From Agrocybe praecox (taxonomy: Eukaryota; Basidiomycota; Agaricomycetes; Agaricales; Agrocybaceae), in assembly GCA_964017145.1 (NCBI GenBank), contig OZ024852.1, forward strand, positions 745,945 to 809,944: a stretch of 64,000 nucleotides of DNA, given 5' to 3'. The notes below the pieces were generated by a model that worked only from the letters and a program-made list of their open reading frames with translations, was not told where the DNA came from and ran no database searches. The position numbers and the translations under genes were made by a program. Positions 42,272 through 55,047 of the stretch are shown here, one piece after another (the first letter of the stretch is position 1; the number at the start of each line of letters is the position of its first letter).

Positions 42272-45200
42272 TCACATTGGTGCGACAGACATAGGCACAG
42301 GACGCAGAGCCTTCTGGTCAGCATAATCCGGAGTCACGTAGTCGTTGAACTGGAAAGATGTTTCAAACGTTCCGTCGGAAACGAGCGACAAGCCTGCGAG
42401 GCTGGCTCCAGCGCCATCGAGAGACCAGACTGATAGTGCCAACGTGTTGGTCGAGTTACGCCTCAATATCCTGTTAGGAAGTAGGAAGTCAATAAACAGT
42501 AAATACACGAAACTCCCAAAGATTACCCAGCAGGCAGAACGAAAAGTGTCTGAGGTCTGTTTTTGTGTGCTCTGGTGAGTAAAGAAACTGCATGAAGGTA
42601 GCAAAACTTACCCGATATTGTTGATATATTTTCCAATTTGCCATCCATTCAGGTAAATCTGTGCCCGGAAATTGGAGGTTATTGCACTTGGGGTTATCGA
42701 CAAACGGACAGGCATATCAATGCCAGTGGGAACTTTCTATACATGATAGAAGCTCGCGCATTAGATTTGACAATATGGGCATTGGATGCACTTACAAGAT
42801 TGAAGGTTGTTCGGAAGAAATTTACTCCAGCACCTTTCACCCCTCCACCAGCAAAAGGTGTGCCAGTTGCCCAAGACGAATCAGGGAAGTCTGGTAAATG
42901 TGCACCTATACGCTCTGCATACAGTCCGCCTTCGTTCAAGTAACCGCGGAATGTGTCTGGAGTATTTGCTGCGCCTCCCTGTTATATCAAAGGTCTAAGG
43001 ACATGTTTCCTCGCCAAACAGTCAAACGCAGCTCACTTGATTTCCTTGTAATTTCCAAAGATTGAACGTAGCCGTGCCGCCCACAATAGCGAATCCTCGT
43101 ATTCCACGAGGCTCTTTCCCGCTATTGGCTTCAAAATATTCAGTGATTTTGAGAATAATCGCGTCAATTTCTGACTTACTGCTAGTCTCAACAATACTGT
43201 CCAACAATGTTAGCGATAGATGGCACACCGTGCGAAACACTACTCACCCCATATGATCCTGTAGGATAACAAACACATTATCACGGCCAACACGAAGCAT
43301 CGACGAGGTGACATTCCAAGTATCAGTGGTCATGCTGGTGGTAGGACTTCCTTGACTGGATCCGAGGAAGACGCCATTGAGCCAAGCAGAATAGCCTCCA
43401 GCAAACCCTGATTGCACAGTAGTTGTGATAGCCGTCTCGTGTCCCGTTGCGTTGAAGTGTCCGCGCCAGATCAAGTTTCCCCCATAAAATCTGCAGAATT
43501 ATATTGGCAACACGGAACATCCAAATCAGAGGTAAGCACTCACCCGTACTGTTGCGAGTACAATACACGGTTCCCAGCTAGAACGGGAAGATTGGTGTAC
43601 TAAAAAAGTATTTAAATGCTAAATGATAGCTCTTTGCAGAAAAAAGAACCTTACGTTTGTTGTAGTTTGACTAGCTGTCACGAAACCGGAATCATCGAAA
43701 TCAGGGCTGATTTCGGGAAGACTACATACCCTTTATCAGTAAGCATGTAATAGGATTGTGAGACAATGGGCTTCCACCTTCCAGAAATCTTCCAATTAGT
43801 CAGTGCAGGCAAAGGCGGTATGGCGGGCGAAGGAACACTGCTTTGAGCCGTGGCGAAGATGATTCCGCTACCATTTTTAGACACAGTGAGGGTTTGGGAG
43901 TTCCAGGTTATCTTCTGGACGTTGGTAGGCACAAAGGCCTGGATGGTCGTCGTCCCATTTAGATCTCCAGTCTGCGTTTCTCGGTCAGTTTAGTCGTATC
44001 ACCACATTTACGAATTTAATCTGACCAGTGCCAGAGTATCGTTATCTATTTCTGCGGTGCGGATTATATATGGACCTCCGACTAGGACACTGGATTTTAC
44101 ATCAGTGACCGGAGGTAAGTATGTCTCGTAAAAGCTCACGTATTATTTGTGCCGATGGAGAAGAAGTTGCCGAAGTTACCAGGTTGACTGAGGACGGGTG
44201 CATGCCAGGTATTCGCAGTCGGTTTGTCCATGATAATTACGACCAAGGTATTGCTCCCATCTTGAATCTGAATCGATTGTATACCACCGACGGCGTAGTT
44301 AAGCGTGAGTAAACCATTCGAGAACCGGGATGAGATATTTGGGAAAGCAGAAATATTTAAAACTGGGTTTGTTAGATTTATCGCTGTTTCGCCAGTTTGA
44401 CCAGATGGAGCATATATCATGAGGTAGTCAGTCGAGTCAATACTATCAGCTCAATAAGTTAGTAACTTTGATGAGAGAGACCACAAAAAAACTTACGTCG
44501 TCCAAGTTTGTATTCTGAAAGAGAGAAGCACATCAGAGATTGTAATAGACAGAGAAGGAAATACATACTCGGCCGTCGAGTAAAGAATATTGAACTTGTG
44601 CAGGCCAAAGACATAATCGGTGACGAGAATTTTGCTATCCCTTCCATTGAATGTCAAAGTGCCCGTAGAAGGGACGAGCAATGTTCCAGACGAAGTTTTT
44701 AATGTGATTTTTGTAGTGGTCAATGCCGTTGACCTGTAATCAGGTCAGAATGTGGGTTGAATGGGGAAATGATTTGGTGACGTACGTCGAAGCGTCATGT
44801 CGTGCAAAATAGAATCCTGCGCCAGTATTCAGGTTTCTCAATTCTGCGGCGTGAATCAGCGTGGATGTCGTATAATTTGTTCCGTTGGCAATCAATGTGG
44901 CCCCGAGAAGGTCCCGGGATACTCGCAAAAACAACCCTACATTGGTTGAATAAATGTCAAAGAGTGCAACCAGGCCAGGGTTTTGGACAACATTCTGTAC
45001 CTTGGAGACGCATTTCATTCATTTTCGGGTTTGCTACTCGACTTTCACTGATGCCTGGCCCGATATTAGTAATCGCCCATAATTTGAATAAAATTTCCAA
45101 AAAGTACCTCCTCCATACTCGTATGAAGAATAGCTGTAGGGGACAGTCAGCATAGAGCCGAAACCAGAGCAACATTTTTCTTACACCGTCGGCTCCAGTG

Positions 45201-46904
45201 TTTGCCCCCAGTTGGTACCACCGAAAAGCACTATATATTAAGATTGAGAACTGGAGGATCATAAGTTATGATCAAGGTCTCACTGTAGATATCTTGGGCA
45301 CTTGTGAGTACGACTTAAATATAGCATGCATGCGGTACATACTTAGGATTGTTGCAGTTTGAGCGCTGATTTTAGAAATCAGTCGTACAAGCCATGGCTG
45401 TACAGATGGTAGTTCTCACTAATTTTCCTTGTAAAAGACGTTCTCTGTAAACTTATTAACACAAGACCGCCAGAATCACAATGCAAAACACTAACCAAAG
45501 TCTGCGTTGGTGAGTCCAGTTGCCGGGTTCGCTGTACAATTTAACAAGGTCATAGTGTGCTGAGTGGTCGAAGGAATGAAGACCCACAATATTTTTCATA
45601 GCCAGTTCCACCTCGAGTCCCAGTTCCCCAGCTGAGTAAAAATCCACCTCCGAACTATCCACCTAAATTTAGTACGAAATAATGCATATATATCTATGTT
45701 TACTCGCCTCAGCAAGGCAAAGAGGGTTACTGGGTGCGCTTGCAACGTGATTCGAATAGTATACAGCCTGCACCTGGGCCCAGCTGTTGGCTCCTTGAGG
45801 ATAAGAATCACCGCTGGAAAGCAAAATATTAAATATATTATAGCCACATCTCGACAAATCGAAGACAACCCACCAGTATATGTCTACGTGTGTGCCGGGT
45901 TTATCAGGAGAAAAGTTTCCAGTGGATCCAGCATGCTGGTCGTTGTGGGTGGTCGCTATGAGGAATGGTCGTAAAAGGTTCGAAACGTCATCAGCATCTT
46001 GGTCTTTGACTCACGTATAACGACCCCATTTGCCCGATACAAGTCAATGATGGCCTGCATGTAAATATCATTGTTGGTACTGGCGCTGTACTCATTCTCG
46101 GCCTGGACGAGAATGACTGGAAACTTGATATTAGTCGTCGTTATTGGACTGGCATATAGTGGCCATGCTTACTCGGTCCTCCATTCGTGATCTGATTTTT
46201 TGCTATAATTTTGCTGATCGCAGTCATGTACGGAGTCCAGGCTGATTTTTTTTAATGGGGTAGATTCAATTTCAGAAACGTTTGGAGTATATATAAATTA
46301 AATATACCTTGCTGATATGCAGCATTATTTGTCCTAAGGGAGCCTGCAATATTGCCTACCCAGCCAGGAAATCCTCCACCCGTAGTTTCTGCATCTGGAT
46401 ACTAGGTGAACATCTTCGATACGGAAATAAAGTTCAATTGAGCTGTGATTCTTACTGATGTAAGGTCCTGGTCTAGTAGTATGATCAAATCATGACTCGT
46501 AAGTTTAGTCACAAAAAATTGTACCTGGCAATCATCCAGAGACCAGCTTTCTTGGCCTCATCAATGAACCTCTGGATATCTCGATACGTGCCCTCCTCAA
46601 AGTCACCCAGGCTGTTGTTTGTGGTAGGGGTTGGGAAGTGCGTCGCCCAGTTGACGTAGAAGGAGACGGTGTTGAAACCATTAGCCTTGACCTTCTGAAA
46701 AATATCGCCCCAGAGGTCCGGGTTACCGGGTAACCTCCAAGGATGAATCTCTGCGGACAGAATGAACACTCGTTGCCCAAGAATGAACAGCGAGTGGGTG
46801 TCCCAAGTAACAGCATCAGTCAGACCATTTTTGCTTCGAGTGCTAAGGGATGAATATGCAGACGCTGCATAGAGGCAGAGGACCCAGAAGAAATTCCAAA
46901 TCAT
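42272..46904 (-). CDS. Secreted beta-galactosidase, glycoside hydrolase family 35
   Basis: ATG 46904-46902 opens a signal peptide (MIWNFFWVLCLYAASAYSSL). GH35 motifs follow in order through many exons: FILSAEIHPWRLPGNPDLWG; FNTVSFYVNWATHFP; PVILVQAENEYSA near 46080-46120 with the proton-donor Glu; DSYPQGANSW; NPLCLAE with the candidate nucleophile Glu at 45710-45708; LTNADFENVFYKENY; MLFGGTNWGQTLEPTVYSSY; then the beta-sandwich domains, ending NYLRR-like repeats and TPDYADQKALRPVPM near the stop at 42272. About 1000 residues, a normal length for fungal GH35. It should cleave terminal beta-galactose from plant cell-wall oligosaccharides outside the cell. Not every exon edge was resolved, but no disabling lesion was seen. 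The intron after the nucleophile appears to have a GC donor. Confidence 0.85.
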
Positions 46905-47303
46905 CGTTCGGCGCGCTTGAAGCTTCTGTTTTCCGTTGTCCAGGTTATTTTATACATGTATATTTTTCAGATGATCTCCCGCCAGCGAACGCATCTATTA
47001 CAAGAGGGCCAGGTGACACTTCACACTCCAGAATTCGCGTATGGTCAGCGTACATGGGTGTGAACAAGAAGAAGAAAAGCCGGTCCGTTTCCCCGCCTGG
47101 CTGCCGCCAAAGCTCGTCAGTTGCGAATGCAAATTTTTTCAAAGTCATTTTCCTGGAGAACACCTGCCAGGATTAGACAGGAGAGATCTATGTTCAAAGT
47201 CATGCGAATTATTGAATGAATATCGTGATGGAGGTCAAGAAAAAGGTCACGTCATGTCGCGATTTCGGGGTCGCGTCTGGTGATGAGCGGAGTTTGTTTT
47301 TCC

Positions 47304-48096
47304 ATGTCTTTCTCGACGCATACAACGCCAAGCGGTTCGTTCCCATCGTTAACCACCATCTGCACAATTTCGCTTATATTTCAGCTCGACAGGGTTTCTA
47401 CTGCCATCAATACACTCAGCACCACCATTCTTCACGTTAGAGCCATCTTTCACGTTATGACGGCTTATCGCAAGCTGATAATTTAATCTAGCGAACAGCC
47501 AAATCTAACTACACAGTCGAATGCTACTGAGCAATGGACGCGTCTCATTTTGACATATGCTCGTCATCAGAAACTCTTTCTATTACGCGTTGAGGATGCC
47601 GATTCAACAGACAGTGATTGGGTGGATATCTTGAGAAACGAACGGATAAATCGTACGCTGTTTACCATCGTGTTATTCGTACACTCATCAAAGATCTGTA
47701 GGAAGAATTTTGCCCGCCCATTTATCGAATATAATTTCCACAATGGTCAGCAAAAACCTCGCTGCGTATGAACCTCCGAAGCAAACACGATCGGCGCTAA
47801 TCTTTTGGCGATTACCTGAGGAATGGGCCGAAGTATTGCATGACTGGGTGAGCGCTCTGTTAGACGTGGATGCTCTGAAATACTGATTACTGTGTATGGA
47901 GGCAATTGCAACTGGACAGCTCAACACTATTCTTACTTTCTACGATATCACGGATCCCCCTATTGACTCGCCTTTAACTAATATTCCGGTCTCCCTATTA
48001 CGACGGGCCATCTCGATTCTGGGGAAGACAGGACGTTCCCAGCTTATTGCTATTCCTGATGGCGAGGGCGTGAGGTTCTTAACTAGATCTAAATGA
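47304..48096 (+). CDS. VPS25: ESCRT-II subunit VPS25
   Basis: Five exons (47304-47347, 47385-47435, 47492-47652, 47702-47847, 47902-48096) join in frame to 198 residues. The N-terminal PPFF motif, which anchors VPS25 to VPS22/VPS36, is split by an intron: LPSIHSAPPFF then TEQPNLTTQSNATEQW. Two winged-helix domains follow (LILTYARHQKLFLLRVED; SALIFWRLPEEWAEVLHDW; LNTILTFYDITD; VSLLRRAISILGKTGRSQLI; PDGEGVRFL). VPS25 nucleates ESCRT-III on endosomal membranes during multivesicular body sorting. The first donor (GTTAAC) is weak, so the first 14 residues are less certain. It is divergent from the beta-galactosidase gene (399 bp apart) and convergent with the BTB gene. Confidence 0.9.
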
Positions 48097-48275
48097 TGTA
48101 ATGTATACGTATGACTTCGCCCTCTATCATAATGCAATGCTTTCTAACACTTCTGAAGACCGTGGTGTCACTGCGCGTTAATAAATTAATACATTGAAAA
48201 CTACCAATACAAGTTCTGCTTTCAAAACATGATGTTGTACAAAAAGTGCTTCTCGGGTATGCAGACCTGAAATCA

Positions 48276-49291
48276 TTAGTCGATTGGGGTGCTACATTGA
48301 CTCCAGTTATCAAAATTGAGGTCCAAATCAACCTGAAGGTTGTATAAACAATGGATTTATAGAGAAGGCGAGGACTAACCAGCGAGACATCTCTTTCGAT
48401 TTCAACAGCAAGCATCTGTGCAAACACCTCCATATCTTCTCTTCCTTGTTTGCTACAATTCGGACATGTAGCTGCGCGTGCAAGCGCCTTCTCAATTATG
48501 CCCCACTTTCTAACTACCTCTCCCCAGGGCCTTTGGCGCAGTGCTTCCGATATATCTTGTATCCACTGTGCCCACCATTGCCTGATATCTGTGAAGTTAC
48601 TACTGCGCGGGTTCCACGTAGCTGGACATTTCCTGCAAGTAATCCATGTCCATTGGTCGTCATGATCAGCGAGTGCTGGTTGGAGCATAGCACGAGAGCT
48701 GGCCACCTCTCCGCACAGACGATGGTACTCTTGCAATCGGTATAATGTTGCACCCGAAATATATTCGAGCTCAGGAATAAATGGGGCCTCGACAGGATGT
48801 CGAAGGGTATACCGGGCAGCTTTACGAGCTTCCGCATCCCATCCATGACGATATGCGATGGCGAAAGCCCGCAGGGGCTGCGATTCCACAAATCGCGGAG
48901 CTAGCAATTCGCCTCGCAAAAATTTGACAAGGCCATCCATCTCAAACTTCACTGCGGCCTCCGCGACCCTCTGGATCTCCTGCAGAGAAGACAACTTCGG
49001 CAGCTCATGCGTGGTGATAGGAAAACAAAAACCAAGGAGGATGCGCAGCGTCTCGGCGTCCTCTGTCATTTGAATGACAGGAGTTCGCCAGCCGTCCAAG
49101 CATTCTTCGGAGTAGGTGTAGGGAGTCGAAGGTTGGGGTAATGTAAACAATTCAGTAAAGAACGGCGACGACAGCGACAGCAACAACTTGAACAGTCGGA
49201 AGTCGACAGGCTCCTTGTCGGAGGATCGCAAAATAACGTCTGCGTCGGGTTTGTCAAAGGGTGGTGGTGCTAGAATTGTTCTAATCATCAT
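48276..49291 (-). CDS. BTB/POZ domain protein
   Basis: Exon 1 (49291-48380) and exon 2 (48332-48276) give 322 residues (MMIRTILAPPPFDKPDADVI). The BTB fold spans about residues 15-125: ADVILRSSDKEPVDFRLFKL, LLSLSSPFFTELF, TLRILLGFCFPI, EAAVKFEMDGLVKFLRGEL. The rest is a helical region with Cys pairs (CRKCPATW, CPNCSKQG) that might bind zinc. Such BTB proteins are numerous in Agaricomycetes and usually have unknown partners; a cullin-3 adaptor role is possible but not shown. Exon 2 encodes VDLDLNFDNWSQCSTPID. The stop lies about 180 bp from that of VPS25. Confidence 0.85.
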
Positions 49292-49862
49292 TGGTAAGGA
49301 TTATTATCACAAGTTAGCAAGTGCTTAAAAGTTTTGCCGCCCATGCACGCAAGCGCTCAGTTGTCGTCGGGAAGAGTCGACCACTATTATTTAACATCAT
49401 TAATTGAAGCTGGGGTATACGGAAGTAGTCTCACGTGAGCGGCAACCTACGGCACCGGCACGCGGGGTTGAATGACCTCATTAACCTTATTTGGATAGCT
49501 CCTTCCGAGTCGGTTCCGAAAAGGGCGACAATCGCGCTTGACAGTGTGGCGCCCATGCCCATCAAATTTCATTCATAACAAGTAAAATTTACATGATAAA
49601 ATTTGTGCATTATATAGTACAGTTGCATTAGTTATGTACCCCAAAGATGAAAATCCAGAAATGAATATGAAGTTTTTCAGCGCCGATGCTGAAAATTTAC
49701 CGATTCGGTCCAATCATTGGCCCACCCGCCGGTGTATGGGGAGTAGGACAGGGGTATATGATGGATGATTACAGCTGCATTGCATCCAAAGTAATAGTTC
49801 AATTCTAAAACGGATGGTATTCGATGACCCCTTCCGAGTGGTCATCGCCGGCGATGAGGGGT

Positions 49863-50807
49863 CTATGTATCGGAAAGGTCATCGATCTTAACTCTCTTCC
49901 TGGGTCGCTCGGAGTCGGAGTTATCAGAAGAGTGTACCTCGTCAGCCTTTCCGTCAAGAGGTGAAAATAATTGAAGCGGTGAAAGGGGAGCATGGTCTTC
50001 GGCGGGAGAACACTGCGAGATGTTTCGAGTTCCATGTACGCTCATAGGTATATTGCCAAAAAGGAGAGACTCTGTCGCAGCAGTACCGGAGGATTCGATA
50101 TTCCTACGAATATTAATGAAGAATTAATTGACAGGCTCGTTAGTAGACATTGAGAAATACCCACTGGTCGTCCATTTCATCGATTTTACGTTTGAGTGCA
50201 GAGCAATTTTTACGCAGTTCGTCTCGTTCGCGAGCAAGAATCGAGGCCTGGTCTCGGACGACCCTAGCAAAGTTAAGGAGTCCCAAGTTCGCAGCGCCGT
50301 GCGTCTCTGCGCGCTTCCGCCACATCAAACAGTTATTTCGTAAAGCATGGTTTTCGGCTCGCAAACGAGCTAATTCGGACGACTCTGATGATGAGCAAGA
50401 GGCTTCTGTAAGAGAAAACTCCTTTTCAGGTTCTGACAGGCCCTCTTGAGGACCACCGTCGTCAATATATACTCTCCGGATACTAGGAGTGACGAAAGAA
50501 CGTAGATTTGGCGGTACTACGTTCAAATTTACTGGAGCTGAGAGAAAAAACGTTTGTCAGAAGACAAACGCATGTCGTCAGCTCGACTATTACTAACTGA
50601 TGTTGTACATCGTCCGGCATATTGGACAAGGATGTAAGTGTGTGTATGGTTGGATAGCTTGCACGGTCTTGATAACGCAATCGCAGCAGAAAATGTGGCC
50701 TAGAAAAAAGGATAAGTAAAGGAGAGAAATGATAGTGATAAAGACAAACCGCAAGGCAAGGAAACCGGTTTTTTCAACGATTCCAAGCAAATTCGACAGG
50801 AAACCAT
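49863..50807 (-). CDS. RING-finger protein with coiled coil and NLS
   Basis: Exons 50807-50750, 50699-50598, 50537-50165 and 50103-49863 give 257 residues. The RING starts at residue 4: CRICLESLKKPVSLPCGHIF, CCDC and CPICR, the C3HC4 pattern. A Ser/Glu-rich linker and a coiled coil follow (SELARLRAENHALRNN; RDELRKNCSALKRKIDEMD). The C-terminus carries a nuclear-localisation-like RPRKRVK. It is likely an E3 ubiquitin ligase, perhaps nuclear; substrate unknown. The RING exon break after the Cys-Gly of CGH is the same as in the RING gene at 53675-55047. Confidence 0.85.
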
Positions 50808-52673
50808 TGGGAAATGGGCGTAGTGTTTATATATCCCGGTCTGTCGGGAAATGATTTGGGGAAAATAATACGGACACCACTGAACGAGTCCTTATATGAG
50901 CGTACACGAAGGGTCTTCAAAGGTCTAGGAGATGACGCGGTCTGCTTGAACACTTTAAGGACCCCGGAGAAGAGGTGGTGGAATGAACCGGGCTCCCTCT
51001 ATCGGTCGAGTTCTGTCCGGACTGGCTCATCAGTAATGAGAAAAAATTGGACTAAAAGAACACGCTGTATCCGTACTGGCCTTGCAATTAGATCGACGAT
51101 TTTTATTTAGATGAAATGCAAGATTCGAGTGCTGTCGGAGACTCTGAAAGACCGCGTTCGGCCCATCCAGATCAGGAAATCAGTGCCAAGATTATGCCTC
51201 AGTTTGCGCTAATCCGCTTGGCTCGCGTCTCTGGGCCAATGAGCTTGACCAGCCCTTGCGTTGAATGGGTTGGAACGGTGCTGGTTGGCTTGACGTTGGC
51301 AGAGTAAAAAACAAGATTAGGATCAACTTCAGCCTTAATTGCCCTGTCATTCAAGTCAACCCGGGAAACATCAGAGCGCATCAGAGCGGAGGACATTCAC
51401 CACCGATCCTATTAATTCTCACATATATGTTACGCGTGGAATATCAAACGTCATGGGTTTGCAATACAATCTCGATACCAGACCAACAAGCAGTGTAGTA
51501 TAGGGGTCGGTACTGCAGGTCTGCCAGATGCTCTGGCTGCAAAGATTCAGAAAGAGGCTTGTCAAACATATCGTCTTCGAGCCGTCGAGAAAACATCGCT
51601 CGGGATGCTAATGACCAGTAGGCGCTACTCCATCGTATATTTGAATACCATGAAACATGCATACAAGAGGCAAGGCGAAATGCATTACCCATGGGGTTTT
51701 TACATCTATTTGAGTTTGTGCCTGAAGCTGGGACTTATGAGAGTTTAGAATATTCAAAAGAAAGAAGTGCTTACGAGACAGAGAAGTCGACATTCGAGGT
51801 TCTTAAACCAGGTATGCATACTTGGACACAATTGGTCCACGGCTGGCAAGTTGACTTGAACCAAGCCTGCATGAGACAACCTCCAGGCCAAGAAATTGGA
51901 GTCGTCCTAAATTAGCGCCTGATGTCGCTAGATACCAAGATTGTTTGCGGTCCTTTTATGGCACGCATACATCAAGAAGCGCCATGAAAATTAATTAGCC
52001 ACTAGGATGAATAAGAGATTATAGGATGCGGCGTATCCAGGAGATGGCGTGGTGAGCCGGTTCGCAATGGTTCATAAGGGCCAAATTGAGAAAGGGTCCT
52101 GTATACAGTGCACACGAATCATGATATTCTTCTGAACAACTGCTGAGATTGTCGAGGCATCAAACCGGAGACTAGAGAGCCGGAATACCAATTGCTGTTA
52201 TATAATGGCATCTTTCCCAGTTAAAATGCCAATTTAGATGCTAATAGAAGATGGATGAGCATATATCATGGTGTGTCGTAATCCAGCAAGGTTTCGTCAC
52301 AAGGCAGCTGCGCAATGGGGCCAGAAGTCGTCAGACGCGAAAAAAGTTGACGATTTGTCAGAAAAAAGTCATTAAATTTGCAGGATGATAAAATTGGCGT
52401 CGGTCCATGCTTTCCCGAATGAGTTGTATGCACGCAATACACCCATTACTGAGAGATTGTGAGTGTTTCAAGAATTTTTGTCGTTGCTCATCACGGATCG
52501 CTGTCAAGGGAATTCGAACGGCATTAGCGGAGATTAAAGTAACCTCGGCCGATTGCGGCACATATGCAGAACTGAAATTAAGGTTTAAGCCACCGCGGCA
52601 TCGTCGTCCCAAACAAGGATTAGGGAATCTTTGAAGCAAAGGTAGGAAACAGCGACCAACCACCCTCGACAAA
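50808..52673. other. Intergenic, no supported gene
   Basis: Short minus-strand frames such as 51692-51444 (FSRRLEDDMFDKPLSESLQP) and 51396-51199 look mildly protein-like but have no start context or joining exons. They may be remnants. The last 300 bases form the RPL11 promoter region. Confidence 0.35.
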
Positions 52674-53379
52674 ATGGTCAGTGCACAGACCCCTTTCCAA
52701 TGACGAGGGAGATGCTGACCGACCATTTTTTCAGGCCGACCAAAAAACGACCCCTACCAATGTCATGAAGGAGCCCAGAATCGAGAAGTTGGTCATCAGT
52801 GCGTCTCTTATGAGTTATTTCAATAAACAACGGGAAAGCTCACCGTCGTCTGCATCGTAGACATCTCCGTCGGTGAATCTGGAGATCGTCTCACTCGTGC
52901 CTCCAAGGTTCTTGAGCAGCTTACCGGTCAAACTCCCGTCACCTCAAAAGCTCGCTACACCGTCCGTACCTTCGGTATCCGTCGTAACGAAAAGATCGCC
53001 GTGCACGTCACCATCCGTGGACCCAAGGCCGAGGAGATTTTGGAGCGTGGCTTGAAGGTTAAGGAGTATGAGTTGAGGCGCAAGAACTTCTCAGACACCG
53101 GAAACTTCGGCTTCGGTATCCAGGAGCACATCGATTTGGGTGCCCGTTACGATCCCGGCATTGGTATCTTCGGTATGGACTTCTACGTCGTTATGGGTCG
53201 CCCAGGTGCACGAGTAGCGAGGCGGAGGCAACAAAAGGCGCGAGTTGGCTTCTCGCACCGTATCAAGAAGGAGGATACCATGGCATGGTTCAAGCAGAGA
53301 TTCGATGGTATTATCCTTGTGCGTATCTGCGGTACTAATTATTCAAACTGTATAGCTAATTGGTTCGGTATAGAAATAA
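52674..53379 (+). CDS. RPL11: Large-subunit ribosomal protein uL5 (L11)
   Basis: Four exons: 52674-52676 (only the ATG), 52735-52798, 52861-53318 and 53374-53379, in total 176 residues. Conserved uL5 segments are clear: [78 protein letters not shown] and [20 protein letters not shown]. The last exon adds only Lys and the stop (GIILK). It binds 5S rRNA with uL18 and contacts the central protuberance of the 60S subunit. The start exon consisting of ATG alone is notable but clean (ATG then GTCAGT; TTTTCAG then GCC). Confidence 0.95.
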
Positions 53380-53674
53380 ATCATTCACCCATATTGCATC
53401 CACTTTTCATCCATGCTATCTATGTTACCTCTCTATGGCATGTCTACGTATACGCATGAATTTTTTTCACTCAGAAACTGATACCCGCAATTGGAATCTC
53501 GTGGGGCTGCATTGTGAAAATGTCTGGGCATCCATCTTGTGTGTCTGAACGGTTCTCGTCTATATTGACCTGCGTTACTTTTGAGGAAATTCTATCGAAG
53601 GGTTGGATAAATATTACAAGATATACAACATCGTAAATTACAGCTGCGGCATCCCCAATGGAATAAATATGGTA

Positions 53675-55047
53675 TCATCGTAGTCCTACACGTATGGTGG
53701 ATTTCGGTCCCGTTTGAATTGGTCTGAGCGGACGACCTTTTACGTCGAGTTGAAGGGTCGAGGATGACACGGGACGAGGACCATTGATTCGACGTTTCTT
53801 CAGTACCGACGCACTTGAGTCATTGAGGTGCCAATCAGAGGTAAAGGTAGCGCCGGGCAATGGTTCAAATTCGACGTCCATAGGAGTCGCTGTATTCTCG
53901 TTGCTGTAATGAGATTGACGAGGCGAACGAAGCGAAGGTGTTTTTTGGATTCGTGAAACTTCATTTCCAGAGTAATCGCCTTCGTACCCCTGTCGGATGG
54001 TCAATTACCGCACAGAAACGACAACCACAGAGCGATACTACTCACCAGCATCGAGTCGGAAACTGGCTCCCGTTCGGTCAGCATCAACCTTTCTGTTAGC
54101 GATGATACTTTCTCCGTAAGCTTCTTGTTCTGGCGCTTGGTCTGCTTTACCTGAAAAGAAGATTCAAATTCGACTGGTGATCAAGAAAGACCCCTTCAGG
54201 TTCACTCACGTCATTGTTTTGTCTATAAAGAGTATCCTTGATTCTCTTATTTTCTTCCTCCAGATCAGCAGCACGTTTTTGCCATTGTGTCAATGCCTCA
54301 TTGCTTTTATCCAAATTCTCTTTCGCGATCTCAGCCAGGCGGATGGCTTCCTCCATATTGCTTTCCGATTCTTTCAGCGAGTTCTCGAGTTTCTTCACGT
54401 CTGCCTGGAGGTTCTCCGACTTCTTCATTTTCGTGTTGAGCTGGTCGAACTCGCGCCGGCTTTTGTGTAGCTCCTTCTTCAACCCATCAGCTTCCTGCTT
54501 CTGCTGTTCTGCTCTTGAGAATAATGGAACGATTCGAGTTTGGAAATCTTCGATGGCTTTCAGTAAATCAGACTGTTGGAAATCGTAAATATATTATATT
54601 ACGACGCGGAATGGAAGCGGCTCCGAATGCTCACCACTTTATCGTCACCTGGGGGAACACCATCTTTCGCGACCTTGCGCAGCTTCTGACTAGCCTTCTT
54701 CACACTAATCAGCGGTGTATCTGCGTTCATTTGATCAACACCATCGATTACGGCTGCAGTGAACACCGTCGCGGAGTCGACAAGCTCCAGATAAAACGGA
54801 TGGCCTTCTCGTCTATGTAAGATAGTTCTGCAGTGCGGGCACTTGGGCCGTGTTTCTCGGAAAAGCGCTTCCGTGCATATTGTGCAATATCCATGGCCTT
54901 GAAGGGTGTAAAGTATGTAAGTAAGCAAGGAGATAAGGAAAGTAAAACAACAATATACTTACCACATGGAAAGATTACCACGTTTGGTTTGCTTCCAGCC
55001 TCAACGGGGATGTGCGTTAGGCAGATATTGCAGTGTACAGCTGGCAT
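53675..55047 (-). CDS. RING-finger coiled-coil protein
   Basis: Exons 55047-54963, 54897-54635, 54572-54210, 54150-54046 and 53989-53675 sum to 376 residues in frame. The RING is at residues 6-55: CNICLTHIPVEAG, FPCGHGYCTICTEALF and CPHCR. A long coiled coil fills about residues 120-270 (LKKELHKSRREFDQLNTKMK; NMEEAIRLAEIAKENLDKSN; LEEENKRIKDTLYRQNND). The C-terminus is disordered, Ser/Pro-rich and basic (KKRRINGPRP). The layout is like TRAIP-type E3 ligases, although that assignment is tentative. It is convergent with RPL11. Confidence 0.85.

Noticed and set aside
51199..51692. Two mildly protein-like minus-strand frames upstream of RPL11
   Set aside because: They could not be linked into a gene and show no recognised motif; left as possible remnants only.
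52358..52726. 122-codon minus-strand frame overlapping the RPL11 promoter
   Set aside because: It runs into the ribosomal protein leader,has no splice pattern and matches nothing known to me.
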